12,112 nt of DNA from CAYGWP01 sp964353455 (GTDB taxonomy: Bacteria; Planctomycetota; Phycisphaerae; FEN-1346): contig CAYGWP010000107.1 of assembly GCA_964353455.1 (NCBI GenBank), forward strand, positions 1-12,112, in the 5' to 3' direction. The notes under the pieces were generated by a model that had not been told where the DNA came from, did no database searches, and saw only the letters and a list, made by a program, of their open reading frames with translations. This document shows positions 1 to 5,994 of the stretch, piece after piece. Position numbers and translations under genes: made by a program. The first letter of the stretch is position 1. Every line of letters starts with the position of its first letter.

Positions 1-92
1 TGCCCGACCAGCATCTGGGACGCAACACGGCCATTGCCATGGGCCGCCGGCCGGAGGACTGCGCATCAGCACCAGCAGAATTGACATCTTAG
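1..92 (+). pseudogene. Possible 3' remnant of a quinolinate synthase (NadA)-like gene
   Basis: The frame beginning at base 3 is open from the window edge to a TAG at 90-92. It reads PDQHLGRNTAIAMG followed by about 15 residues that I do not recognise. The first part resembles, from memory, the internal PD-x-x-LG motif of quinolinate synthase, the [4Fe-4S] enzyme that makes quinolinate for NAD synthesis. In intact NadA some 200 residues with iron-sulfur ligand cysteines follow this motif. Here the likeness ends near base 44 and a stop comes 16 codons later; neither of the other two + strand frames continues the match. I therefore infer a truncated remnant, or an assembly edge. It converges on the - strand gene ending at 130. 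The identification rests on about 14 residues, so it is weak; a chance match or the end of an unrelated gene is possible. Confidence 0.33.
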
Positions 93-129
93 CGCGTATC
101 ACGGTGGATATTTTCCTCGGGCTGGGCCT

Positions 130-1113
130 TCACGCCATCCACTTCCGCTGCCGGTTCAGCCGGCCGGCCAGGATCTCCCTGGCAACGGCCGCATCCTCGG
201 CCACCTGGAAGTCAAACATCCCGACCAGGGCGAAGTCCGCGCCGTTCTCGAAGGCGTGCCGGAAACCGTGCTTCGGGTGTATGGCCCCTGCCGCCAGCAC
301 CTTGTAGGCGATCCACGGCCGCTGCACCGTGGCCATGTAGGCGATCGTCTCCCGTGGGTCCATGCACCAGTAGTTGTCAATGTTATAGTTGTCGATGACT
401 TCCTTGTTCTGGTCGGGGCGGCGCTTGGACCAGTAGTTCTCGTCGTGCAGCGTCTTGACGTGGAAGTCGGGCTTGATGCCGGCCTCCTCCACCGCCCTGG
501 GCGTGCGCAACTCGTGCCCGGCCACGCCGGTGATGAGGCCGTGCTGCTCCATGACGTGAACCAGTTCGCCGATGCGGCCGACGGCGCCTTCGCGCGTCCA
601 CTGGTCGGCCAGGTTGCCGAGGAGGAACGCGCCTGCCGCGCCGGAGTCCGCCGCCTGCTTCACGCAGGTCTTCAGGTCCTCGTTGGTGGGGTTGACTTGG
701 GCCAGGCACTGCATCTTGCCGCCCCGCTTAAGGTACTTCGTGTACAGTTGAACCAGGTGGGGATCGCCGAAAAACGCGACCATTGTGTTGACGCCGTGCT
801 CCTCGCACAGTGCCCAGGTCTCCATTATCTTCTCGTCCGTGAAGTAATGCTTGAGGAGGGATGAGACGTAGATGAGGTCGCGGCTGTGGGCGTAGCCGCC
901 GATGAGGTTGCCGCCGCAGATCAGGCGGCTGATCTCAACCTTGCCGATCTTGCCTTTGGGCATCGCGCCCGGACCGGCCCGCTCGCCCGTACGGGGCGCC
1001 GACTCCTGCGCCAGCAGCGCCTGCTCTTCCAGGCTCATCACGAGGGGTGCGGCAAGGGGCACGGCCAGCGACTTCCGGAGGAAACTCCGGCGGGTGTTGG
1101 TTGGGCTCGACAT
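130..1113 (-). CDS. Tat-exported TIM-barrel protein, aldo/keto reductase-like
   Basis: This 327-aa protein starts with a twin-arginine leader: T-R-R-S-F-L-R at residues 7-13, then a short hydrophobic stretch to about residue 28. It is probably exported folded, perhaps with a cofactor, or anchored by an uncleaved leader. The mature part opens like aldo/keto reductases (GKVEISRLICGGN at about 57-69, then GGYAHSRDL) and alternates helices with strands as a TIM barrel should. Its C-terminal part has a KVLAAGAIHPKHGF segment and a GMFDF segment, which I associate with Tat-leader barrel proteins common in planctomycetes. I cannot place the classical Asp-Tyr-Lys-His catalytic tetrad, so oxidoreductase activity is unproven and the substrate unknown. 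It lies 136 bases downstream of the redoxin gene on the same strand and may be co-transcribed. The Shine-Dalgarno match is weak (GAAACGAG about 10 bases before the ATG), but the leader supports this start. Confidence 0.85.
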   Translation of the reverse strand: MSSPTNTRRSFLRKSLAVPLAAPLVMSLEEQALLAQESAPRTGERAGPGAMPKGKIGKVEISRLICGGNLIGGYAHSRDLIYVSSLLKHYFTDEKIMETWALCEEHGVNTMVAFFGDPHLVQLYTKYLKRGGKMQCLAQVNPTNEDLKTCVKQAADSGAAGAFLLGNLADQWTREGAVGRIGELVHVMEQHGLITGVAGHELRTPRAVEEAGIKPDFHVKTLHDENYWSKRRPDQNKEVIDNYNIDNYWCMDPRETIAYMATVQRPWIAYKVLAAGAIHPKHGFRHAFENGADFALVGMFDFQVAEDAAVAREILAGRLNRQRKWMA

Positions 1114-1170
1114 GTCAGGTCTCGTTTCTACCGCCTCTTATCCGGGGACACAGGCGCCGCCGGGGAAGCA

Positions 1171-1199
1171 GGGGACCCCGCCGCGTTCCGCGGGTCCCC
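1171..1199. other. GC-rich stem-loop between the redoxin and TIM-barrel genes
   Basis: GGGGACCC at 1171-1178 pairs perfectly with GGGTCCCC at 1192-1199, enclosing 13 bases that can pair further (GCG/CGC). It lies in the 136-base gap between the two - strand genes. No T-run follows on either strand, so it is not a canonical intrinsic terminator. It may be an RNA-stabilising or attenuating hairpin that separates expression of the two genes. Confidence 0.4.
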
Positions 1200-1215
1200 T
1201 CAACGTCCATGAATT

Positions 1216-1234
1216 GCACCACGCCACGTGGTGC
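1216..1234 (-). promoter_or_regulatory. SECIS-like hairpin downstream of the redoxin UGA
   Basis: In the - strand sense GCACCAC (1234-1228) pairs perfectly with GTGGTGC (1222-1216) around a five-base loop, GTGGC. The stem begins 15 nt after the UGA at 1252-1250, so the loop begins 22 nt after it. As I recall the published bacterial SECIS model, it asks for a stem of about 4-16 bp, a small loop with a G in its first two positions, and 16-37 nt between UGA and loop; this hairpin meets all three. The same features could arise by chance in GC-rich intergenic DNA, or this could be a 3'-end mRNA hairpin without a U-tract. Confidence 0.4.
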
Positions 1235-1240
1235 GGAGGG

Positions 1241-1252
1241 CTAGATGCCTCA
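1241..1252 (-). other. Candidate UGA-selenocysteine readthrough tail
   Basis: The redoxin frame ends ...A-P-Y-G-UGA. Reading through the UGA gives G-I and then a TAG at 1243-1241. Related exported redoxins, as I remember them, end in a tail such as Y-G-C-x-x-K-Y, so the UGA stands exactly at the conserved Cys. UGA is one base from TGC and is the selenocysteine codon. With readthrough the protein would be 202 aa with Sec at position 200. The alternative is a nonsense mutation that truncated the tail; the TAG two codons later, at the position of the usual Lys, is compatible with either reading. Confidence 0.38.
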
Positions 1253-1849
1253 GCCGTAGGGCGCGGTCTTGGCAATGCTGATGGGTTTGCCGGCGAGGAG
1301 TTCGCCGAGGGCCTGGTCAACGTAATTGATGCGTTTATCGGGTTCCTTCTTGCCGGGGGGGTCATCGTCGATGGCCCCGTCATAGACGATGATGCCGGGC
1401 CCGGTCCGCTGGTCGATTATAAATATCTGGGGGGTTCGCTTCGCCCCGTAGGCCTTGGCGACCTCCTGGGAGCGGTCGTCGAGATAAGGGAACGTGAGTT
1501 TCTCGGTCTCGGCGAACTTGCGGTTCTGCTCGCGGTCGCTCTTCGGGTTGCTACAGATCTGGAGCCAGACGACGCTCTTGTCCTTGTACTTCTCGGCCAG
1601 CGTGCGGAACGTGCCGGCCTTGTGGACCCGCATCCAGGGCGGGCAGCGCGGACTGCCCCACTCCAGGACGACGACCTTGCCGGCGAAGTCCGACAGGCTG
1701 ACCTTCTTGCCGCCGACATCCTCGAGCGAGAATGCCGGCGCCTTCCGCGGCTCCTCCGCCTTCTTCTCCTCGCCCACAGCCTGCCGCACGAGCGGCAAGG
1801 CCAGTACGAGCGCGGCGGCCGCAACCATCCAGAGTGCAGTTCGACGCAT
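1250..1849 (-). CDS. Exported thioredoxin/redoxin-fold protein, candidate selenoprotein
   Basis: The 199-aa protein has a Sec signal peptide (basic MRR, hydrophobic core to about residue 25, cleavage likely near Ala24-Gly26) and then a redoxin fold, so it should act outside the cytoplasm. The active-site region reads E-W-G-S-P-R-C-P-P-W with the Cys at 69. This matches the E-W-x-N-P-x-C-P-F-V-x-K-H-Y type of redoxin rather than a C-x-x-C thioredoxin, so it has one reactive Cys there. The cis-proline is T139-P140 in a G-A-K-R-T-P-Q-I-F-I-I-D strand. The G-A-I-D-D-D segment (158-163) and the N-Y-V-D-Q-A-L-G-E-L-L helix are also typical of the family. The gene stops at UGA where relatives have a C-terminal Cys; the readthrough form would end at 1241. 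Only one other Cys (99) is present. A good Shine-Dalgarno sequence (AAGGGGA, 1856-1862) supports the start. Its partner and substrate are unknown. Confidence 0.9.
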   Translation of the reverse strand: MRRTALWMVAAAALVLALPLVRQAVGEEKKAEEPRKAPAFSLEDVGGKKVSLSDFAGKVVVLEWGSPRCPPWMRVHKAGTFRTLAEKYKDKSVVWLQICSNPKSDREQNRKFAETEKLTFPYLDDRSQEVAKAYGAKRTPQIFIIDQRTGPGIIVYDGAIDDDPPGKKEPDKRINYVDQALGELLAGKPISIAKTAPYG

Positions 1850-1855
1850 GGCCGG

Positions 1856-1862
1856 TCCCCTT
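1856..1862 (-). promoter_or_regulatory. Shine-Dalgarno site of the redoxin gene
   Basis: AAGGGGA lies six bases before the ATG at 1849-1847. It fixes the start directly in front of the signal peptide. Confidence 0.7.
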
Positions 1863-1908
1863 TAGCAAGACTTGCCCGTTAACGTATCGCGCCCAGATGC
1901 CGGAAGTT

Positions 1909-1937
1909 ATCCTACTATGAGTGTACCGCGCCGCCAA
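1909..1937 (-). promoter_or_regulatory. Candidate sigma70-type promoter for the - strand genes
   Basis: On the - strand TTGGCG (1937-1932) and TAGGAT (1914-1909) are separated by 17 bases; each matches four of six consensus positions. Transcription would start about 55 bases before the redoxin ATG, leaving a short leader. It lies in the divergent region, with a similar candidate facing the other way. No operator is evident. Planctomycete promoters are poorly defined, so this is only a pattern match. Confidence 0.35.
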
Positions 1938-2011
1938 GCCACAGCAAGAGATTTTCCGTTCCGTGCCGACGAACCGAAGTGCCGTCCTCATGCGTGGCGT
2001 CCCTCGCGGGC

Positions 2012-2039
2012 TTGAATTGTGGCCGAGAGGCATGATAAT
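2012..2039 (+). promoter_or_regulatory. Candidate promoter for the three-gene glycan operon
   Basis: TTGAAT (2012-2017) and GATAAT (2034-2039) are 16 bases apart and match four and five of six consensus positions. The AT-rich GATAATA stands out in GC-rich DNA. Transcription from here would leave a leader of about 120 bases that contains the palindromic element at 2061-2160. This is a pattern match only. Confidence 0.4.
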
Positions 2040-2060
2040 AGCGTCCGCCCTGCAAACTGG

Positions 2061-2160
2061 CCGGGCTTGCCACGGCGTGGCCCCCTGGCACGGCAGCGGT
2101 CAAGCCACGGCAGGCTTGCCCTGCCAGGGGCGTGCCGTGGCCTGACGGCAGGCAAGCCGG
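2061..2160. repeat. Palindromic REP/MITE-like element in the operon leader
   Basis: About 100 bases built from inverted copies of the same words. The ends are CCGGGCTTGCC (2061-2071) and GGCAAGCCGG (2151-2160), complementary apart from one extra base. Inside, 2069-2090 is an imperfect inverted copy of 2122-2141. GCCACGGCA (2104-2112) is a perfect inverted match to TGCCGTGGC (2133-2141), and CAAGCC/GGCTTG (2101-2118) forms a small hairpin. The right arm can therefore pair with either of two upstream partners, giving mutually exclusive folds. It encodes no convincing protein. I infer a dispersed repeat of the REP or MITE kind, but only one copy is visible here. Its right edge supplies the first bases of the next gene's Shine-Dalgarno sequence. 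Confidence 0.6.
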
Positions 2161-2163
2161 GAG
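2159..2163 (+). promoter_or_regulatory. Shine-Dalgarno site overlapping the repeat edge
   Basis: GGGAG ends six bases before the ATG at 2170. Its first two G belong to the terminal CCGG of the palindromic element, so pairing of the element's ends would partly hide the ribosome binding site. Confidence 0.55.
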
Positions 2164-2169
2164 CCGAAG

Positions 2170-5100
2170 ATGAGCAAGAACGGATCGCAAGCGCGCCGGG
2201 CGATTGCCGTGGCTGCGTGTGTCGCCCTCGCGGGATCATTTTGTGTCATCGCGGCGGAAGACCGCGGCGCCCTGTCGTCGGATGTCCTGCCGGAATACCA
2301 CAATCGCGAGGTCACCGCGCTCGTCGAGGACTCCGAGACGGTGCGGCTTGCGCTGGGCGCGGCATGGGACGATGCCCTGGCCTGCCGCGCGATGAGCGGC
2401 TACGTGCGTCCGTGGGCAGCGTCGGATTCCCAGGAGGCCGCGGAGGCGATTGCACGCCGAGGCGTCGCCCTGTACGAGCGCGTCAAGTGCGTCGATGACG
2501 GCATCGAGAGCGTGCGCCTTGCCCGCGACAGCCGCGATGCGCCGCGGCTGCCGGAGGACATTGCGTTCTGGCGGAACGAATTGTCGCTTGCGGCCGCCGC
2601 CGTCGTCGCGTACGCCGCCGACGCCGCGGCACTCAAGGCCAAACTTGAGCAGCAACTCGGCGGCCTCGCCCGCGAGCACGGCATCACCGCCGAGACGATC
2701 CCCGGCAGGCCGTGGGACAACCCGGAGCGCGAGGCCTGGCGCCGGGCCGGGCCGATGACCGGCGTGCGCCTGCCGCTGGACCCCATCCCCGGCTCATACC
2801 CGGAGTGGTGGAACCGGAACCTGTCGCTCGCGCCGGGCTACCTGATCGGCAAACTCCGCTCGGCGGGCGATGTCTTCTTCACGCCCGAAACCCCCATCGG
2901 CGCGTGGGGCTACAACTCGACCGGCAAGGGCCGGTACGATTGGACAAAGTTCAATGCGATAGTGCAGATGATCCGCGACCACCGGGCAACGCTCCTCCTG
3001 GAACTGCCGACGCTCATCGAGACCAAGACCGACGAGGAATTCGCGGAGACGCTTCAACTCGCCCATAAGCGCAGCCTCTGGCTCCTGCCGATGGGGTACG
3101 CCCCCTCGCTCCCCAAGCACCTGGCCGAAGACAAATCGGCCTCGCTCCTTGCTCGAAACGAGGACGGCAGCCTGCGCCCGGTCGGCTGCGTCCAACTCTT
3201 CGATCCTGCAACCGCAAGCGAGTACGGCACGTACCTGAAGGCGATGGCGGCGGACCTCAAGGCGAGCGGCCTCTACGACACGATCGCGGCCATCCACCTG
3301 GAGATGGGCGATGCCGCCGAACTTCCCGACGACGTTGACTACTCCGAGCACTCACGCAAACGCTGGCAGGCGTTCATGGCCGCAAGGTACAAGACCGTGG
3401 CAGCGCTGAACCAGGCGGCAGGCACGCAGTACCGCTCGTTCGAGGAACTCCCTGTGCCGCACCGCGTGCCGCAGCCGCGGGCCGCGAGGGACTGGCAGGA
3501 GTTCTCGGCGACCGCAAAGGTCAAGGATACCGCCGGCTGGGGCCGGTTCCTCTCGAAGAAATACAAGACGCCGGACGGAGTCCGGGCCGCTCTGGGCGAT
3601 GACTACAAGGACGGTTTCGGCTGGCGCCTGCCGCTCGACTTCGAGCCGCAGGTCATCAAGATCGATTACCTTCACTTCCGCCGCGAGTGGGTGCGCGAGT
3701 ACCTCGCAATCAAGCGGCAACTGGCGGCCGCCGCGTTCCCCGACAAACTTCTCATCACCGAGATGCGGCAGTTCGGCGACCACGACGGCATCCAGGGGCT
3801 GGGTGAGAAAAAGTGGGGCGGGTTCCTGGCCGATGACAACGGCCAGTGGACGGGCACAGGGCCGGATAACTCGCGGCAGGCATTCATGATCCGGAGCGTC
3901 GGCCCGCCGGGCTTCGGCACGCGGCCCAGCGACAGCCTCGAAAGCCTCCTCCGCGATTACCTCTGGCTCAACTTCCGCGACCCGGGGAACCTGACGAGAT
4001 ATTTCTATCACTGGGTCGCCCACGGATACCTGGACTATCAACTGGGGTGGCACTCGGTGACGAACCACTGGCTGACGAACCGGGTGCTGTACCGGCTGGG
4101 GCCGACGGTGGCCAACACCGCCCCGCTGCCCGAGCGGATCGGCCTCCTTGCGCCGCGGGAAACTTTCGACCTTTTCTACGGCGGCACCTACTACGAGCAG
4201 ATGGGCTGGGATTGGGTCCTCCATGCGGCCAAGTTGCCGTACACGCGCATCGACGAGCATCTCATCCGCGAGGGGGGGCTGAGAAACCTGGGCCTTGAGG
4301 TCCTCATCGTGCCCGCGGCGGTGGCGATGGATGCGAAGGTTGCCGCCGAGATCGACGCGTGGGTTGCCGCCGGCGGACTCCTGATCACATCGGGCGTCCC
4401 CGGACTGCTCGATGAGTACGGCCGCCGGCGCGAGGCATCGCCGCTGGCAAAGGTGCTCGGCGTCGCGCCCGGCGAGACCGTCAGCGAGCCCGTCAAGGGA
4501 ACCCCGCTTACGGTCACGATTCCGCGCGGCCACTTCACCGGCCGCTGGGCCGAGACGACCGACCGGAAAGGGATGTTCCTGGTCCTCATTCCCACGACGG
4601 CGAAGGTCATGGCGACGTATGAGAGCGGCAAGTCGGAGACCCGCCCTGTTGGTGGGCCCGCCATCACCATCAACACCCACGGCAAGGGCCGCGCGGTGAC
4701 CCTCGGCTACCCCTTCGGCTGGGAAGCCGCAATGTGCGAGCAGACCAGCATCGGCTTCCAGCGGACGTACGTATGGTTCGTCCGCGAGCCGCAACTGGTG
4801 GCGCGGACCGCATGGCTGCGGAGTTTCATCACCGAGCAACTCGGTTTCCGTCCCGATTACGCCGTCGATTACGCCGACGTCGGCCGATTCAAGGGACACG
4901 ATGCGGAGCAGCCCGGCCTCCACACGCCCAAGGGCCTCTCGCAGGCGCCCGGCGACCAGTTCTACGTTCGGACCGTGGGCGACCCGCGGCCCGACCACGA
5001 ACTGGAGGTGGAGCACGAGACCCCGGACCTGGCCATCCGCTTCTTCCCGCGCGGGCGCGACGGCGTGGCCACCCGGTACCTGGGCATCTCGACCCGCGAG

Positions 5101-5994
5101 GTGCATTACCTGAGCCCGCGCGCCACCGCCAACATGATCCTGGCCCGCCACGCGTACCGCTGCCGCATCAACAACCCGAAAATCCAGGCGATCTGGGACG
5201 TGGGGCTGAACTGCGCTGTGGGCTTCGAGCGGGACGACCGCGGGGTGGCGTTCAACGTGTCGCTGCCCAGCGGGCACATCATGATGCTCGCGGTGAGCGA
5301 GTCGCCGAAGGTGGAGTTGTTCGCACCGGCGGCGTTCCCGGGGCGCGAAAAGGACGCGGTGGCCGCGGACTGCCGGCGTCTGGCGGGCGGCGCGCAGCCC
5401 CCGGCCGTCGCCATCCTGACGACGGGCGCGGAACTGGCCGCATGGATGAAAGAACTGGCCGAGCCGGTTCCGCCCCCGCCCAAGAGCAAGGCGCCCCCCG
5501 CCAAGGAGACCGTCATCATCAGTTACGGCCAGGAGGCGAACCGGCCGGCGGCGGAGAAACTTGCCGCCGTCATGCGCGACCGCTTCGGCATCGACGCCGC
5601 CGCCGTCGAGCAGGCCGTCAAGCCCTCCGGCAAGCCCGCCGAGCCGGTCGGAAAGGAGTACGAGAAGGCGGCCGTCCTCATCGGCGATGAATGGACGAAT
5701 AATGATATGGCTATGCACGGGGCCTACTGGGGCATCGCATACGGGGCGCACATGCCGTTCACGGCCACCTACGCATGGCCGGGACCGGGGCGGGCGGTGG
5801 TTTCGCTCTCGCGGCCGTATGCGCTCATCGACTCAAGCGGGCGGACGCCGTTCATGTGGAACGACTCCACCCTCATGCGCCCGGTGGAGAGGAAATGGCC
5901 GATCTTCCGCCGCAAACTCCACATCGCCGCCAACGGCGCGGACGCCGTGCGCGCCGTCGATGCCATCATCGCGATGCTCGAAAAGGAGAAGTGA
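2170..5994 (+). CDS. Large secreted GH42-like glycoside hydrolase
   Basis: This 1274-aa protein begins with a Sec signal peptide (basic start, hydrophobic 11-29, cleavage near Ala28-Ala29). A helical N-terminal part (about 30-190) precedes a TIM-barrel region (about 200-640) that resembles GH42 and related beta-galactosidase-like enzymes. The pattern H-L-E-M-G-D followed by a helix ending in Y-K-T-V-A-A-L-N-Q-A-A-G-T recalls GH42 around the acid/base. E378 and, at a strand end L-I-T-E-M-R, E531 are plausible acid/base and nucleophile. Residues about 654-755 look like the Rossmann-type trimerisation/GATase domain that follows the barrel in GH42, with I-D-A-W-V-A-A-G-G-L-L-I-T-S-G. A beta-rich region follows, then a Pro/Lys linker near 1098-1112 and an extra alpha/beta module (about 1113-1274). 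Usual GH42 enzymes have about 650-750 residues, so this one is much longer. It heads the operon; TGA overlaps the next ATG. Family assignment is by motif; the substrate is unknown. Confidence 0.85.
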   Translation: MSKNGSQARRAIAVAACVALAGSFCVIAAEDRGALSSDVLPEYHNREVTALVEDSETVRLALGAAWDDALACRAMSGYVRPWAASDSQEAAEAIARRGVALYERVKCVDDGIESVRLARDSRDAPRLPEDIAFWRNELSLAAAAVVAYAADAAALKAKLEQQLGGLAREHGITAETIPGRPWDNPEREAWRRAGPMTGVRLPLDPIPGSYPEWWNRNLSLAPGYLIGKLRSAGDVFFTPETPIGAWGYNSTGKGRYDWTKFNAIVQMIRDHRATLLLELPTLIETKTDEEFAETLQLAHKRSLWLLPMGYAPSLPKHLAEDKSASLLARNEDGSLRPVGCVQLFDPATASEYGTYLKAMAADLKASGLYDTIAAIHLEMGDAAELPDDVDYSEHSRKRWQAFMAARYKTVAALNQAAGTQYRSFEELPVPHRVPQPRAARDWQEFSATAKVKDTAGWGRFLSKKYKTPDGVRAALGDDYKDGFGWRLPLDFEPQVIKIDYLHFRREWVREYLAIKRQLAAAAFPDKLLITEMRQFGDHDGIQGLGEKKWGGFLADDNGQWTGTGPDNSRQAFMIRSVGPPGFGTRPSDSLESLLRDYLWLNFRDPGNLTRYFYHWVAHGYLDYQLGWHSVTNHWLTNRVLYRLGPTVANTAPLPERIGLLAPRETFDLFYGGTYYEQMGWDWVLHAAKLPYTRIDEHLIREGGLRNLGLEVLIVPAAVAMDAKVAAEIDAWVAAGGLLITSGVPGLLDEYGRRREASPLAKVLGVAPGETVSEPVKGTPLTVTIPRGHFTGRWAETTDRKGMFLVLIPTTAKVMATYESGKSETRPVGGPAITINTHGKGRAVTLGYPFGWEAAMCEQTSIGFQRTYVWFVREPQLVARTAWLRSFITEQLGFRPDYAVDYADVGRFKGHDAEQPGLHTPKGLSQAPGDQFYVRTVGDPRPDHELEVEHETPDLAIRFFPRGRDGVATRYLGISTREVHYLSPRATANMILARHAYRCRINNPKIQAIWDVGLNCAVGFERDDRGVAFNVSLPSGHIMMLAVSESPKVELFAPAAFPGREKDAVAADCRRLAGGAQPPAVAILTTGAELAAWMKELAEPVPPPPKSKAPPAKETVIISYGQEANRPAAEKLAAVMRDRFGIDAAAVEQAVKPSGKPAEPVGKEYEKAAVLIGDEWTNNDMAMHGAYWGIAYGAHMPFTATYAWPGPGRAVVSLSRPYALIDSSGRTPFMWNDSTLMRPVERKWPIFRRKLHIAANGADAVRAVDAIIAMLEKEK
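5983..5988 (+). promoter_or_regulatory. Shine-Dalgarno site that fixes the start at 5994
   Basis: AAGGAG lies within the last codons of the upstream gene, five bases before the ATG at 5994. Stop and start overlap as TGATG (5992-5996), the usual sign of translational coupling. It decides against the longer frame opening at 5775, which has no such site and would overlap the upstream gene by 220 bases. Confidence 0.85.

Noticed and set aside
1171..1199. Intrinsic terminator after the redoxin gene
   Set aside because: The stem is strong but no T-run follows on either strand, so it is listed only as a stem-loop.
1639..1672. C-P-P-W read as a sequencing error for C-P-P-C
   Set aside because: One base change would give C-P-P-C, but the flanking residues match the one-Cys redoxin type, in which a second Cys is not expected at this place.
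902..1882. 326-codon open frame on the + strand
   Set aside because: It spans antisense to two convincing - strand genes with leader peptides and covers their intergenic hairpins; no fold is recognisable.
2061..2160. CRISPR-like repeat array
   Set aside because: The repeated words are inverted and unevenly spaced, with no regular direct repeats and spacers and no cas genes in the window.
2019..2498. Small + strand open frame running through the leader and palindromic element
   Set aside because: Its translation is Arg/Gly-rich, it overlaps the signal peptide of the GH42-like gene in another frame, and the inverted repeats explain the sequence better.
3352..5751. 799-codon open frame on the - strand
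   Set aside because: It lies wholly inside the GH42-like gene, its translation is Arg/Val/Gly/His-rich low-complexity sequence with no recognisable domain, and it has no ribosome binding site. High GC content leaves antisense frames open.
5775..5993. Upstream extension of the FN3/barrel gene to an ATG at 5775
   Set aside because: The extra 73 residues overlap the upstream gene out of frame and hide a clear signal sequence; the ATG at 5994 has AAGGAG at the right spacing and a TGATG overlap.
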